64,000 nucleotides of DNA from Megasphaera sp. (GCA_022486585.1 JAKVKI010000002.1:1-64000); one strand, 5' to 3'; positions 1 to 8,740 are shown, numbered from the stretch's first letter. The notes: generated from the letters alone by a model not told the origin. Translations and numbers: made by a program.

Positions 1-1
1 T

Positions 2-418
2 CCGGCAGTTCCTAAACATGAAGAACCGTTACAGAATCAAGATGCGGCGGAAACGGCAGATACAGTAGAAGATTGGATGAAAGATATTCATATACCTTCA
101 TCCTTCCAAACACCGCCGCCGGCGGCGGTGCAAGCCCCGGAGGCCCCGAAAGCGGCAGATGACTTGCCTGTTAAAGCGGCTGCTGAGACGGTGATCACTA
201 AGGCTGAACCGAAGTCCTTATTCGTACCGCCTGTTTTCCACAATCCCGATACGATTCCAACACAGACTGCAGCAACAACATCGCAAGAAGTGGAGAAACA
301 GTCGAAACAGCAAGAACGGATGACCTCTTCACCATGGAAGACAATGCAAACCGCGCCGAAACGGGAAAAGCATTTTACCCGTTCGCCGTGGTCCCAGGAA
401 GGAGAAGATAGGAAATGA
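2..418 (+). CDS. Hypothetical protein, C-terminal part (5' end outside window)
   Basis: The reading frame is open from the first bases of the window, so the gene begins upstream; an internal ATG at 77 is not a convincing start because no Shine-Dalgarno sequence precedes it. The visible 138 residues are rich in Pro, Ala, Glu, Lys and Thr, with an Ala/Pro run and no hydrophobic segment, which suggests a disordered tail. I do not recognise a family. The stop overlaps the start of the next gene in an ATGA arrangement, so the two are translationally coupled. Its function is unknown; the missing N-terminus may carry the diagnostic domain. Confidence 0.6.
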   Translation, partial: PAVPKHEEPLQNQDAAETADTVEDWMKDIHIPSSFQTPPPAAVQAPEAPKAADDLPVKAAAETVITKAEPKSLFVPPVFHNPDTIPTQTAATTSQEVEKQSKQQERMTSSPWKTMQTAPKREKHFTRSPWSQEGEDRK

Positions 419-1083
419 TAAAGAATACATGGAAGTTTTCTCCTGATGGTACACACAAATGGATTATTTTTTTGCTTGTCATAGTGGTGCAGCTTTCTGT
501 TATTGCATTCATAGGCTGGCGCTGGCACAATATCAGTGTAGATGGCATACCCTACCAGTGGAAATGTGTGCCGCGACTGGAAGTATCTTCATTCGGGACC
601 GATTATGTCCGTGTCGTATTTCCGGAAGATACAGTACAATGGACAGGGAGTAAGGTGCCTGAACCAGGAGAAATCATTTATATCCAAATTTCCCGTGATG
701 AAAAGGGAATTCTGCAAATTGAAGGGGCATCGCCAGATAAACCAGGCGTCGGCAGTGACTATATGAAAGGCACAGTCGTAGCCTATCATGACGGTTCTGT
801 CCAGTTCCAAGTCGGCTTTGACCGGTATCGCATCGCACCAGAGCAGTCAGATGGTATTTATGATATTAACAGCACAGATAACGTGATTGCCAGCATTCGT
901 ATGAAGAAAGGCGAAGGCGTTATTGAAGGGATATTTGTCAATGGGATACCATTGGAATCCTCCAGCAACGGTGCTGCCATGAAGGCTGCCAGAGATGCGG
1001 CGAATGGTTCGCAAGAGACTGCCTCTAAATCTACTAAGCCGCGCATAGCCGAATCGGGTATGGTGCCGCCTAAGGAAGAATAA
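415..1083 (+). CDS. Membrane-anchored protein with GDYXXLXY-like domain (tentative)
   Basis: A 222-residue protein with one N-terminal membrane segment at about residues 15-35 (hydrophobic, after a Lys/Trp-rich start) and an extracytoplasmic domain. The sequence GTDYVRVVF near residue 60, followed by a segment about proline-glycine turns and a later GFDRYRI stretch near residue 138, resembles the GDYXXLXY family of membrane-anchored proteins, whose function is not established. The C-terminal 45 residues are polar and low in complexity. The start overlaps the stop of the upstream gene (ATGA), and a gene for another membrane protein follows at 27 nt. The family match is from memory of the motif pattern and is weak. 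Confidence 0.55.
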   Translation: MIKNTWKFSPDGTHKWIIFLLVIVVQLSVIAFIGWRWHNISVDGIPYQWKCVPRLEVSSFGTDYVRVVFPEDTVQWTGSKVPEPGEIIYIQISRDEKGILQIEGASPDKPGVGSDYMKGTVVAYHDGSVQFQVGFDRYRIAPEQSDGIYDINSTDNVIASIRMKKGEGVIEGIFVNGIPLESSSNGAAMKAARDAANGSQETASKSTKPRIAESGMVPPKEE

Positions 1084-1110
1084 TTGTTTGGACAGAAAGT
1101 GGAGGATACC

Positions 1111-2418
1111 ATGAAAACTTATGTAAAAGTCGGCATGACAGTCATGTTGATTGCAGCGTTTTTCTTGCTGTCAGGCTTTCGGGCGCAGACAATTATTCAT
1201 GATGACGGCAGTGAAACGCAAGATGTCCTGAAAGTGTCGGAAACGGCAGGAGGACAGAAAAAATTACGTGACGATGCCGACGAATTCCAAAAACGGAATT
1301 ACACCATTATGGATTATAACAATGGCAATGGCGAAGGGTTCCGGGCAATGAAGACCATTACTAAAGAAGGGGCTAACAAGAGTTCGGTAGACCGCATCGT
1401 TCATAAAACCCATGATGGATTCATTTGTTCAACCTATTATATTGATTATAAATATGATGCTGACAGTCTCCAGTCGTTACGGCTGGGTATGCCTATGGAT
1501 GAAAATGGTGTCGATTTAGAATATATCGTGTCTTTCCCATCAGGTACACGTGTTGTCAGTAATAGTTCTAAAGCGGATGATCCAGGCAGTACCTATATGT
1601 GGAGTCTGCAAAATTCCAGTCCGTCAGAAATCAAGTTGCAGGCTACAGTGTGGCATAAATTATTCATTTATTTAGCGCTAATCCTTATTGCCGCTATTTT
1701 ACTGCTTATTATCATCATGGAACACCGTCGCAAGAATGTTATTAGTTGGAAACAAGCAGCTCATATGCGTAAAGTGGAAATGATGTTGCTGTGTATTCCT
1801 GTTATCATTTTAGGTTATATGGGATATGAATACTATGTAGGTACACATGTGACGGCGGATACACTGGCTAAGGTCTCACAGCAGCAGCAGGAAGAACTCT
1901 TGGAAAGCCGCGAAGAAGATAGAAGGCTCAATAGTACGGATGCGCAAAAACAGCGTATGGGCGAAAAAGCAGCGTCTGTGATCCGCAGTAAGACGGCGGA
2001 AATTTCCAGTTCACTGCGAGAATTGAACCGCAACTATCAATCTGGTTCTATCAGCCAGGGATCTGCCCGTTCCGAAGCCCGCTCACTGGCTTCACAGGCA
2101 CAAAGCTTGCTGGATAGCAGCAAAGGACTATCAGAAGCAGATCGGGATGTATTGCAGCAATTGGTGGATCGATTGGTGGAGGAAGCTGATTCTATCGGCA
2201 GTGGTCCCGCACCTTCTCAAAGTCGTAGTGAACGGACCGTAACGGAAGAACCGCGCCGTTCTGAGGCAGCGGCCAGTGATGCACAGAAAGATGTGCGGAG
2301 TGATACGTCTGGCAGCACGTCGTCTGGAGATACTGCTGGCAGTGATGCTGCTTCAGCTAAGTCGAGTGACGCATCGAAAGGTACGGCAACAGGTAAAAAT
2401 GCCGATAAAACAAGGTAG
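1111..2418 (+). CDS. Membrane protein with disordered Ser/Ala-rich tail, unknown function
   Basis: About 435 residues. ATG at 1111 is preferred over an in-frame TTG at 1084 because GTGGAGG lies at a proper distance before it. The N-terminus is a signal or anchor segment (about residues 7-25). An extracytoplasmic domain of about 155 residues follows, then two membrane segments at about 184-207 and 225-244, then a charged, probably coiled-coil region, and finally a Ser/Ala/Asp-rich disordered tail of roughly 100 residues. I do not recognise a catalytic motif; a remote likeness to LppM/DUF3153-type domains is possible but unproven. It is the third gene of a compact set of membrane proteins, so the three probably act together at the envelope. 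Confidence 0.6.
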   Translation: MKTYVKVGMTVMLIAAFFLLSGFRAQTIIHDDGSETQDVLKVSETAGGQKKLRDDADEFQKRNYTIMDYNNGNGEGFRAMKTITKEGANKSSVDRIVHKTHDGFICSTYYIDYKYDADSLQSLRLGMPMDENGVDLEYIVSFPSGTRVVSNSSKADDPGSTYMWSLQNSSPSEIKLQATVWHKLFIYLALILIAAILLLIIIMEHRRKNVISWKQAAHMRKVEMMLLCIPVIILGYMGYEYYVGTHVTADTLAKVSQQQQEELLESREEDRRLNSTDAQKQRMGEKAASVIRSKTAEISSSLRELNRNYQSGSISQGSARSEARSLASQAQSLLDSSKGLSEADRDVLQQLVDRLVEEADSIGSGPAPSQSRSERTVTEEPRRSEAAASDAQKDVRSDTSGSTSSGDTAGSDAASAKSSDASKGTATGKNADKTR

Positions 2419-2441
2419 AGGATATTTTTTGTCAAATATAG

Positions 2442-2469
2442 TTGCCATTGTGGAAAAACATGGTATGAT
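2442..2469 (+). promoter_or_regulatory. Probable sigma-70 promoter of the flavodiiron gene
   Basis: TTGCCA at 2442-2447 and TATGAT at 2464-2469 are separated by 16 nt. They lie about 70 nt before the ATG of the flavodiiron protein. Confidence 0.5.
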
Positions 2470-2536
2470 AGTAGTGAAGCACGACTTAAATGGTTATGTT
2501 TGACCCCTTTATTTTTAGATAGGAGGCAAGAATAGT

Positions 2537-3772
2537 ATGTATTGTGTAGAAGAAATTAGAAATGGTGTATACTGGATGGGTTGTAATGATTTTCGCACGG
2601 AATTGTTCGAACGCATTTTCCCGATTCCTGAAGGTGTTTCGTACAACACCTATTTTATTGATGACGAAAAAACCTGCGTCATCGATGCTATGGATAAATC
2701 ATGCCGTGATGAATATTTGGAAGATGTAGAACATCTCCTCCATGGTCGTAAACTCGATTATTTCGTTCTGCAGCATATGGAACCGGATCATGCCAGCTCA
2801 GCACTGGCACTGCTCGAAAAATATCCGGAAGCTAAAATTATTGGCCAGCCGCAGACGTTTAAACTGTTTGAACAGTTTTTCCGTCATCCTTTCCCGGATC
2901 GGTATGTCGCTGTTAAAGAAGGCGATCAGCTGGCACTGGGCAAACATACCTTGCAGTTTATCAAAGCACCGATGGTTCATTGGCCAGAAGTCATTATGTC
3001 CTATGACATTACAGATAAGATTCTTTTCAGTGCAGATGCCTTTGGTTCCTTTGGGACATGTGGCAACGTGTTTGCTGACCAGGTAGATTATGAAGAAAAC
3101 TATTTGGAAGCTGCTCGTCGCTACTATGTCAACATCGTTGGTAAATATGGCCCGCAGGTTGTCAATGTATTGAAAAAAGCCTCCGGTATTCCTATCGAAA
3201 TTATTTGCCCGCTTCATGGTCTTGTATTCCGCACACCGGAAACGGTACAGTATATTATTGAAAAGACCTTGCATTGGGCTAAATACGTGCCAGAAAAGAA
3301 TGGTGTCGTCATTGCGTTCACCTCTATTTATGGCAATACAGAACGCGTTGCCTGCGTATTGGCGCATAAATTGAGTGAACAAGGAATCAAAGACGTACAG
3401 CTCTTTGATGTAGCAAAGAACCATTCGTCGTATGGTACGGCTAAGGCTTGGGAATACAGCCATTTGGTACTTGCAGCTCCGACATATAACTTGAACTTGT
3501 TCCTGCCGATGGAAAATTTCCTTCATGATTTAAAGACCCTGTCGTTCCAAAAACGGAAGATAGCCGTCATCGCTTGCCATAGCTGGGCTTCGGCAGCATA
3601 TAAGACCATGACAGATTATGTAGAAAATCAATTTAAAAACTGCGAACTCCTCGAACCAAGCTTGGATATGAAATCGTCCTTGCAAGATGATCAGGAAAAC
3701 ATTATTGATGAAATCGCTAAGGTCGTAGCCGATGACATCAAAGCAGCTCCCAATCCACAAACCTTGATTTAA
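2537..3772 (+). CDS. fprA: FprA-type flavodiiron protein (oxygen/NO reductase)
   Basis: A 411-residue cytoplasmic protein with the two-domain layout of A-type flavoproteins, which reduce O2 to water or NO to N2O and protect anaerobes. The N-terminal metallo-beta-lactamase-like domain (about 1-250) has the diiron ligand set: His80, Glu82, Asp84 in HMEPDH, His148, Asp167 and His227. The C-terminal flavodoxin-like domain (about 256-400) starts with the FMN phosphate loop TSIYGNTE. Length is normal for the family. AGGAGGC precedes the ATG. There is no fused rubredoxin, so an external electron donor is needed. The gene appears to be a single transcription unit with its own promoter and a strong terminator. 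Confidence 0.93.
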   Translation: MYCVEEIRNGVYWMGCNDFRTELFERIFPIPEGVSYNTYFIDDEKTCVIDAMDKSCRDEYLEDVEHLLHGRKLDYFVLQHMEPDHASSALALLEKYPEAKIIGQPQTFKLFEQFFRHPFPDRYVAVKEGDQLALGKHTLQFIKAPMVHWPEVIMSYDITDKILFSADAFGSFGTCGNVFADQVDYEENYLEAARRYYVNIVGKYGPQVVNVLKKASGIPIEIICPLHGLVFRTPETVQYIIEKTLHWAKYVPEKNGVVIAFTSIYGNTERVACVLAHKLSEQGIKDVQLFDVAKNHSSYGTAKAWEYSHLVLAAPTYNLNLFLPMENFLHDLKTLSFQKRKIAVIACHSWASAAYKTMTDYVENQFKNCELLEPSLDMKSSLQDDQENIIDEIAKVVADDIKAAPNPQTLI

Positions 3773-3782
3773 ATTAGGACGG

Positions 3783-3830
3783 AACAGCATAAAAAGACCG
3801 CCAGCAAAATGGCGGTCTTTTTATGCTGTT
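3783..3830. terminator. Perfect 21-bp inverted repeat, terminator after fprA
   Basis: Arms 3783-3803 and 3810-3830 are exactly complementary, with a 6-nt loop. The stem contains a GC-rich core flanked by A and T runs, so it can act as an intrinsic terminator on either strand. Confidence 0.85.
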
Positions 3831-3850
3831 ATATACCTTTGCAGATAAGG

Positions 3851-3880
3851 TTGAAAGTACATTGATAAGTATAATATAAT
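3851..3880 (+). promoter_or_regulatory. Probable promoter of the BMP-family gene
   Basis: TTGAAA at 3851-3856 and TATAAT at 3875-3880 have an 18-nt spacer. Transcription would begin near 3887, just before the structured leader, leaving an untranslated leader of about 165 nt. Confidence 0.5.
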
Positions 3881-3895
3881 GAACGTAATAGATCC

Positions 3896-4008
3896 AACTA
3901 TCATTCTGGAGGGGATGCTGCATTTGTTGAGAAATGCGTATTTAGAATGATAGTTCCATTAAATACAAAACATGTATCTGATGGAAGTTCAATTTTTTTT
4001 ATTGTATT
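3896..4008 (+). promoter_or_regulatory. Structured 5' leader, candidate cis-regulatory RNA
   Basis: A 12-bp perfect stem pairs 3896-3907 with 3944-3955. It encloses an asymmetric purine-rich segment (GGAGGGGATG) and a small inner hairpin GCATTT/AAATGC with a 6-nt loop. Directly after it, TTCCAT at 3954-3959 can pair with ATGGAA at 3981-3986, followed a few bases later by a run of eight T. An aptamer-like stem followed by a terminator-like hairpin in a long leader suggests an attenuator or riboswitch. It does not match the purine riboswitch consensus (no CTACC or matching loop motifs) or any other class I recall. Confidence 0.4.
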
Positions 4009-4051
4009 GGTATTGTGCCGCAAGCGATAGCGGTGGAAGTGAGAGGTTAGT

Positions 4052-5125
4052 ATGCAAATCAAAAAGCCCCTAGCATGTATGTTGGCAACTTGCTGTATTC
4101 CCTTTGCTAGTTTTGCAATAACCGTGGAAACAGCAAATCCGTCTTCTATAGAACCCGTAGAGATTACTGTATTGTTACCAGGGAAAGCTCATGACAATGG
4201 TTTTATGGAAGCTGGGTATCGTGGGTATGAACGCATTGCTAAAGAACTTACGCACAATGTAAAATGTGTTTCTGATGTATCGGCAACTTCGGATGGAGCT
4301 ATACTGACAAAGGAATTAGAAGTATTAGCAAAAGAACAGCCAAAACTTATTATTTCTCATGGTGGTCAGATGAATGGTCCAGTCATGACGGTCAGTAAAG
4401 AATTTCCAACGATACAGTTTATAGTGATCCAAGGGAATGTAAGCGGCAAAAATATTAGCAGTTATGTAGTTAATCAAGAACAATCCGCTTTTTTGGCAGG
4501 AGCACTGGCAGGATATATGACAAAAAGCAATAAGGTGGGACATATTTCCGGAGCTTGGCCTAAACCAGGATTAAAAGCTAGAGCGGCTTTCTATAATGGT
4601 CTGAAGTATGCTAATCCTAACGCTGTATTTTATTCTACTTTTACGGGGAATCTAGATGATAAAGCGATTAATGTAAACGCAACTAAGGCACAAATAGATG
4701 CAGACTGTGATATTATTTATACTATGCTAAATGGTGGCCGCAGTGGCGTTAATGAAGCTATTTCTGATACACATGGCAAGGTACGGGAAATTGGTAATGT
4801 TATTGATTGGACAAAAGAATCTACTATTTTTATTGGTTCAGCCGTAGCAGATTCCAGTGTTGCACTGTACAATGGAGCTAGTGATTATAAAAAGGGGACG
4901 CTACAGGCTGGAACAGTAACTAATATCGGTTTGGAGAGTCCGGATGTCGTCCGTTTGGCGATTTCAAAAAAAGTTCCTTCATCAGTTAGTAAAAAATTAG
5001 ATGAATTGCAGCATAAAATGATGGCGGGTCAGGTAAAAATCAATGAAGAATATACAGGACCTGAATTTGACGCAGCGACAAAGAAATTCGTTGATCAAGA
5101 TGCTAAAAATCATAGACAGACATAG
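4052..5125 (+). CDS. BMP-family (Med/PnrA-like) periplasmic binding protein
   Basis: A 357-residue exported protein with a signal peptide (hydrophobic residues about 6-22, Ala-rich end, no lipobox Cys at the usual place). The mature part follows the BMP family: a start with ITVLLPGKAHDNGFMEAGYRGYERI, shortened here to the diagnostic DNGFMEAGYRG, then QEQSAFLAGALAGYMTKS, typical of the hinge region. Known members bind purine nucleosides for ABC import, or act as sensors. No ABC ATPase or permease lies next to it, so it is an orphan binding protein or works with a transporter elsewhere. GAGAGG precedes the ATG. A molybdenum hydroxylase operon follows 69 nt later on the same strand; a shared purine theme is possible but not shown. 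Confidence 0.85.
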   Translation: MQIKKPLACMLATCCIPFASFAITVETANPSSIEPVEITVLLPGKAHDNGFMEAGYRGYERIAKELTHNVKCVSDVSATSDGAILTKELEVLAKEQPKLIISHGGQMNGPVMTVSKEFPTIQFIVIQGNVSGKNISSYVVNQEQSAFLAGALAGYMTKSNKVGHISGAWPKPGLKARAAFYNGLKYANPNAVFYSTFTGNLDDKAINVNATKAQIDADCDIIYTMLNGGRSGVNEAISDTHGKVREIGNVIDWTKESTIFIGSAVADSSVALYNGASDYKKGTLQAGTVTNIGLESPDVVRLAISKKVPSSVSKKLDELQHKMMAGQVKINEEYTGPEFDAATKKFVDQDAKNHRQT

Positions 5126-5194
5126 ACAGAGATTGATACAATAATATAAAGAATAGATAACATAATCTATATGCATATAAGGAGGTGCCATATC

Positions 5195-5980
5195 ATGCAG
5201 ATTGCACAATATGTGAAGGCACAAAGCCTGGAAGAGGCTTGGAAGCTGAATCAGAAGAAAACGACTGTTATATTGGGCGGGTGTTGCTGGTTGCGGTTGT
5301 CACCGCGGCGGCGGATCCAGCAGGCTGTTGATATATCTGCTCTGGGACTGAATACGATAGAGGAAACAGAAAATGAATTCCGTATCGGCGCTATGGTGAC
5401 GCTGCGGCAGCTGGAACAGTGGTCTGCCTTGGAAGCGTATACCGATGGCGCTGTAAAGGAAGCGTTGCGTCATATTGTCGGCGTTCAGTTTCGCAATTTA
5501 GCAACCGTTGGTGGCAGCCTTTGCGGACGGTTCGGATTTTCTGATGTATTGACAGTATTATTGGCATTAGATGCCAGTGTTGTCCTTTATAAAGGCGGTA
5601 TAGTTAAATTAAGCAAGTTTGCTGCTGTTGGTGTTGCTGCAGACATCGTAACGCATGTGATAATTCCTCGCCGCCCCCGTTGTACTGCCTATGCTTCACT
5701 GCGCCTCAATGCTACGGATTTTCCGGTCATTGCCTGTGCCGTATCATCGACAGAACACCATGTGTACTGTGCTATTGGGGCTCGTCCGTTACGGGCGGAA
5801 GTACAAGTGTTGCTTAAAAATGATGTTCGCCATGACGGAATTTCGGCGACGGCGCAGGTCCTGACGGATTCTATGGGGTATGGGTCGAATATGCGAGGTT
5901 CTGCGGAGTATCGCCATGATATGGCGGCGGTTTTGTGCTGGCGCCTATTGGTACAGGTCATGGGGGAGGGTAGACTATGA
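5195..5980 (+). CDS. Molybdenum hydroxylase, FAD-binding subunit
   Basis: A 261-residue homologue of the FAD subunit (CoxM/XdhB type) of xanthine dehydrogenase-family enzymes. ATG at 5195 follows AAGGAGGTG; a longer form from 5171 would lack a ribosome site. The segment ILGGCCWLRLS corresponds to the first FAD phosphate loop, and RNLATVGGSLCG near residue 106 is the second hallmark. No 4Fe-4S insertion is seen. Length is slightly short for the family (about 270-290). It overlaps the next gene by ATGA, giving the order FAD, 2Fe-2S, Mo subunit. It passes electrons between the iron-sulfur subunit and an acceptor in the cytoplasm. The substrate is not readable from sequence. Confidence 0.88.
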   Translation: MQIAQYVKAQSLEEAWKLNQKKTTVILGGCCWLRLSPRRRIQQAVDISALGLNTIEETENEFRIGAMVTLRQLEQWSALEAYTDGAVKEALRHIVGVQFRNLATVGGSLCGRFGFSDVLTVLLALDASVVLYKGGIVKLSKFAAVGVAADIVTHVIIPRRPRCTAYASLRLNATDFPVIACAVSSTEHHVYCAIGARPLRAEVQVLLKNDVRHDGISATAQVLTDSMGYGSNMRGSAEYRHDMAAVLCWRLLVQVMGEGRL

Positions 5981-6447
5981 ACATAACGTATTGGTTGAAT
6001 GGACATCGTGAACAGGATGATATTGAACCGTCGGCAAGGCTTCTCGACGTTCTCCGTGCCAAAGGGTGCTATAGTGTGAAGTGTGGTTGTGAAACGACAA
6101 ATTGTGGCCTTTGTACGGTATGGCTCGACGCCAAACCAGTACTGTCCTGCGCAGTATTGGCTGTGCGTATAGAGGGCTGTCATATTACGACGCTGGAAGG
6201 GTTGCAGAAAGAAGCCTTGGAATTTGCCCAATATATGGGCCGTGAAGGGGCCGATCAATGCGGTTTCTGTAATCCAGGGTTTGTCATGAATGTGTTAGCT
6301 ATGGTACGGGAATTAGATGCCCATCCAACGGAAGCAGCTGTAAAGGAATACTTGTCAGGTAATCTGTGCCGCTGTACTGGGTATGTTAGCCATATGCGGG
6401 CACTGCGGGCCTACTTGGCGGCTAAGGGAAAGGCGGTGCAGTCATGA
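5977..6447 (+). CDS. Molybdenum hydroxylase, 2x[2Fe-2S] subunit
   Basis: A 156-residue electron-transfer subunit. The plant-ferredoxin-type first cluster is formed by CGCETTNCGLC and a later Cys in VLSC; the second, characteristic cluster is formed by CGFC and CRC in NLCRCTGY. These eight cysteines are the standard set for xanthine dehydrogenase and CO dehydrogenase small subunits. It overlaps both neighbours by 4 nt, so the three subunits are translationally coupled and probably made in fixed ratio. Function: shuttles electrons from the Mo centre to FAD. Length is normal. Confidence 0.95.
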   Translation: MNITYWLNGHREQDDIEPSARLLDVLRAKGCYSVKCGCETTNCGLCTVWLDAKPVLSCAVLAVRIEGCHITTLEGLQKEALEFAQYMGREGADQCGFCNPGFVMNVLAMVRELDAHPTEAAVKEYLSGNLCRCTGYVSHMRALRAYLAAKGKAVQS

Positions 6448-8735
6448 ACGAATGGAAAGAAATCAATCGCCCGAAGATGAAAAAAGATGCTGTCAGTCTG
6501 CTTACAGGAAAACCTGTATATACACAGGATTTGGCACCGGCAGACTGTCTTATCGTAAAAGCCGTGCGCAGCCCTTATGCGCATGCTATCGTGCGGTCAG
6601 TGAAAACCGATGCGGCAAAAAAAATTCCCGGTATTGAATGTATCATTACGGCAGATGATGTGCCGAAAAAAAGATTTACTACAGCAGGACAGACTTTTCC
6701 TGAGCTGAGTCCGTATGATAAATATATCCTGGATACCCATATTCGCTATGTCGGTGATCCAGTCGCGTTGGTAGCAGGGAGAACGGAAGAGGCTGTTGAT
6801 AAAGCGGTACAGATGATTCGTGTCGACTACGACGTACGAGAACCACTATTAGACTTTACCAAGGCCATTGATAACGCTATTATCGTTCACCCGGAAGCGG
6901 ATTGGACGCCTATGGTCAATGTAGGCGGTGATAATAAACGGAATATCATTGCCAGTGGTACAGACGAATGGGGGGATGTGGATTCGGTCCTGGCTGGATC
7001 CGATATCATCATCGATGAAACCTATCATACGAAACAAGTCCAGCAGTGTATGATGGAAACCTTCAGGGCATTTTCCTACATCGATATGTATGGCCGCCTG
7101 ACTATCGTAAGCTCGACGCAGGTGCCTTTCCATATCCGGCGCATTGTTGCTAATGCACTGGGAATTGCCAAATCACAGATACGGGTCATTAAGCCCCGCA
7201 TTGGCGGCGGTTTTGGTGCGAAACAAACGGCTGTCGTTGAAGTCTATCCGGCATTTATTACGCATCTTACAGGTAAGCCGGCACTCATGGTGTACAGCAG
7301 GGAAGAGTCTATGACGGTTTCAGCACCGCGCCATGAAGCACAAATTCACGTTCGTGTCGGAGCGTCGAAAGAGGGAATCATTCGTGGAATCTCCTTGCAT
7401 TCGTTGTGGAATGGCGGTGCTTATGGCGATCATAGTCCGACGACGGTTACGTTGTCAGGCCATAAATCGATACCGTTGTATAATAAATTTTCAGCCTATC
7501 GATTCCAGTATGAGTCGGTGTATACCAATACGATTTCTGCTGGTGCATATCGCGGTTATGGTGCAACCCAAGGGATTTTCGCACTTGAATCAGCTATCAA
7601 TGAGCTGGCAGTACAACTGCATATGGACCCGGCTGTATTGCGCCTGAAAAATATCGTGCATGAAGGCGAAGTTATGCCGGCGTATTTTAATGATACGGCA
7701 TCGAGTTGTACGTTAGATGCATGCATCCAACGAGTCAAGGAAATGAGCGGCTGGGAGGATAACTATCCGCGTACGATGCTGCCTAACGGGCATATCCGCA
7801 GTCTGGGCATGTCCTTGTCTATGCAAGGGTCCAGTATTGCTCATGTTGATGTGGCATCAGTTACAATCAAAGTGAATGATGATGGCTTCTATACACTGGC
7901 TATTGGAGCGACCGATATGGGTACAGGCTGTGATACGATTTTGGCTCAGATCGCTGCAGAATGTCTGCAGTGTTCTGTCGATGACATCGTAACTCGCGGC
8001 GTCGATACGGATACGTCGCCGTATGATAGTGGTTCTTATGCATCGTCGACGACCTATCTTACGGGCAAGGCCGTAGAACTGACTTGTCAGAGTCTCATCA
8101 AACGGATGAAGGCCCGGGCGGCTGTCGTGTTTGGCATCGACCAGTCGGAAGGGCTTGTATTCACGGGGCAGTCTATAGACGATCCGGAGACAGGGAAGAC
8201 GATTACGATCAAAGATCTGGGAAATGGAGCTATGTGTGGCAATGACATTGCCCTTGAAGCAACAGAGTCCCATCATTCGCTGACATCGCCGCCGCCGTAT
8301 ATGGCTAGCGTAGCGACACTGGATATTGATCCGGAAACAGGTCATATTGATGTTGTCGACTTTGCGTCTGTCGTCGATTGCGGCACTGTCATCAATCCAG
8401 CATTGGCTAAAGTCCAGGTTGAAGGCGGAATTGTCCAAGGGATAGGGATGGCGTTGACAGAAAATGTCCAGCTCGATCAGCGGGGACGCATCCAAAATAA
8501 TTCGTTTATGCAGTACCGGTTGCCAACGAGACAGGATATTGGCGATGTACGGGTTGAATTCGCCCCGAGCTATGAACCGCAGGGCCCTTTCGGAGCGAAA
8601 TCCATCGGGGAAATCGTCATCAATTCGTCGGCACCAGCCATTGCCGATGCCGTATATAATGCTGTAGGCGTACGTTTTCGGGAATTGCCCATTACGGCGG
8701 AACGAGTATACATGGCATTGAAACATAAACCATAA
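6444..8735 (+). CDS. Molybdenum hydroxylase, Mo-pterin catalytic subunit
   Basis: A 763-residue catalytic subunit of the xanthine dehydrogenase/aldehyde oxidase superfamily. The N-terminal a/b-hammerhead domain (about 20-130) includes DCLIVKAVRSPYAHA; the large molybdopterin-binding part carries GGGFGAKQ (about residues 254-261), AYRGYGATQG, and near the C-terminus GPFGAKSIGE, whose Glu is the expected catalytic base. The substrate could be a purine, nicotinate-type heterocycle or aldehyde; the binding-pocket residues cannot be assigned safely. No XdhC-type sulfurylation/maturation gene or cofactor gene is adjacent, so maturation must be supplied from elsewhere. A T-box leader begins immediately downstream, and I see no strong terminator between them. 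Confidence 0.93.
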   Translation: MNEWKEINRPKMKKDAVSLLTGKPVYTQDLAPADCLIVKAVRSPYAHAIVRSVKTDAAKKIPGIECIITADDVPKKRFTTAGQTFPELSPYDKYILDTHIRYVGDPVALVAGRTEEAVDKAVQMIRVDYDVREPLLDFTKAIDNAIIVHPEADWTPMVNVGGDNKRNIIASGTDEWGDVDSVLAGSDIIIDETYHTKQVQQCMMETFRAFSYIDMYGRLTIVSSTQVPFHIRRIVANALGIAKSQIRVIKPRIGGGFGAKQTAVVEVYPAFITHLTGKPALMVYSREESMTVSAPRHEAQIHVRVGASKEGIIRGISLHSLWNGGAYGDHSPTTVTLSGHKSIPLYNKFSAYRFQYESVYTNTISAGAYRGYGATQGIFALESAINELAVQLHMDPAVLRLKNIVHEGEVMPAYFNDTASSCTLDACIQRVKEMSGWEDNYPRTMLPNGHIRSLGMSLSMQGSSIAHVDVASVTIKVNDDGFYTLAIGATDMGTGCDTILAQIAAECLQCSVDDIVTRGVDTDTSPYDSGSYASSTTYLTGKAVELTCQSLIKRMKARAAVVFGIDQSEGLVFTGQSIDDPETGKTITIKDLGNGAMCGNDIALEATESHHSLTSPPPYMASVATLDIDPETGHIDVVDFASVVDCGTVINPALAKVQVEGGIVQGIGMALTENVQLDQRGRIQNNSFMQYRLPTRQDIGDVRVEFAPSYEPQGPFGAKSIGEIVINSSAPAIADAVYNAVGVRFRELPITAERVYMALKHKP

Positions 8736-8740
8736 TCTAT

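Noticed and set aside
2798-3526. 242-residue frame opposite the flavodiiron gene
   Set aside because: The flavodiiron protein has all iron ligands in the plus frame; the antisense frame has no start signal.
3881-4051. Purine riboswitch before the BMP gene
   Set aside because: No conserved CTACC-type junction or kissing-loop segments; kept only as an unclassified structured leader.
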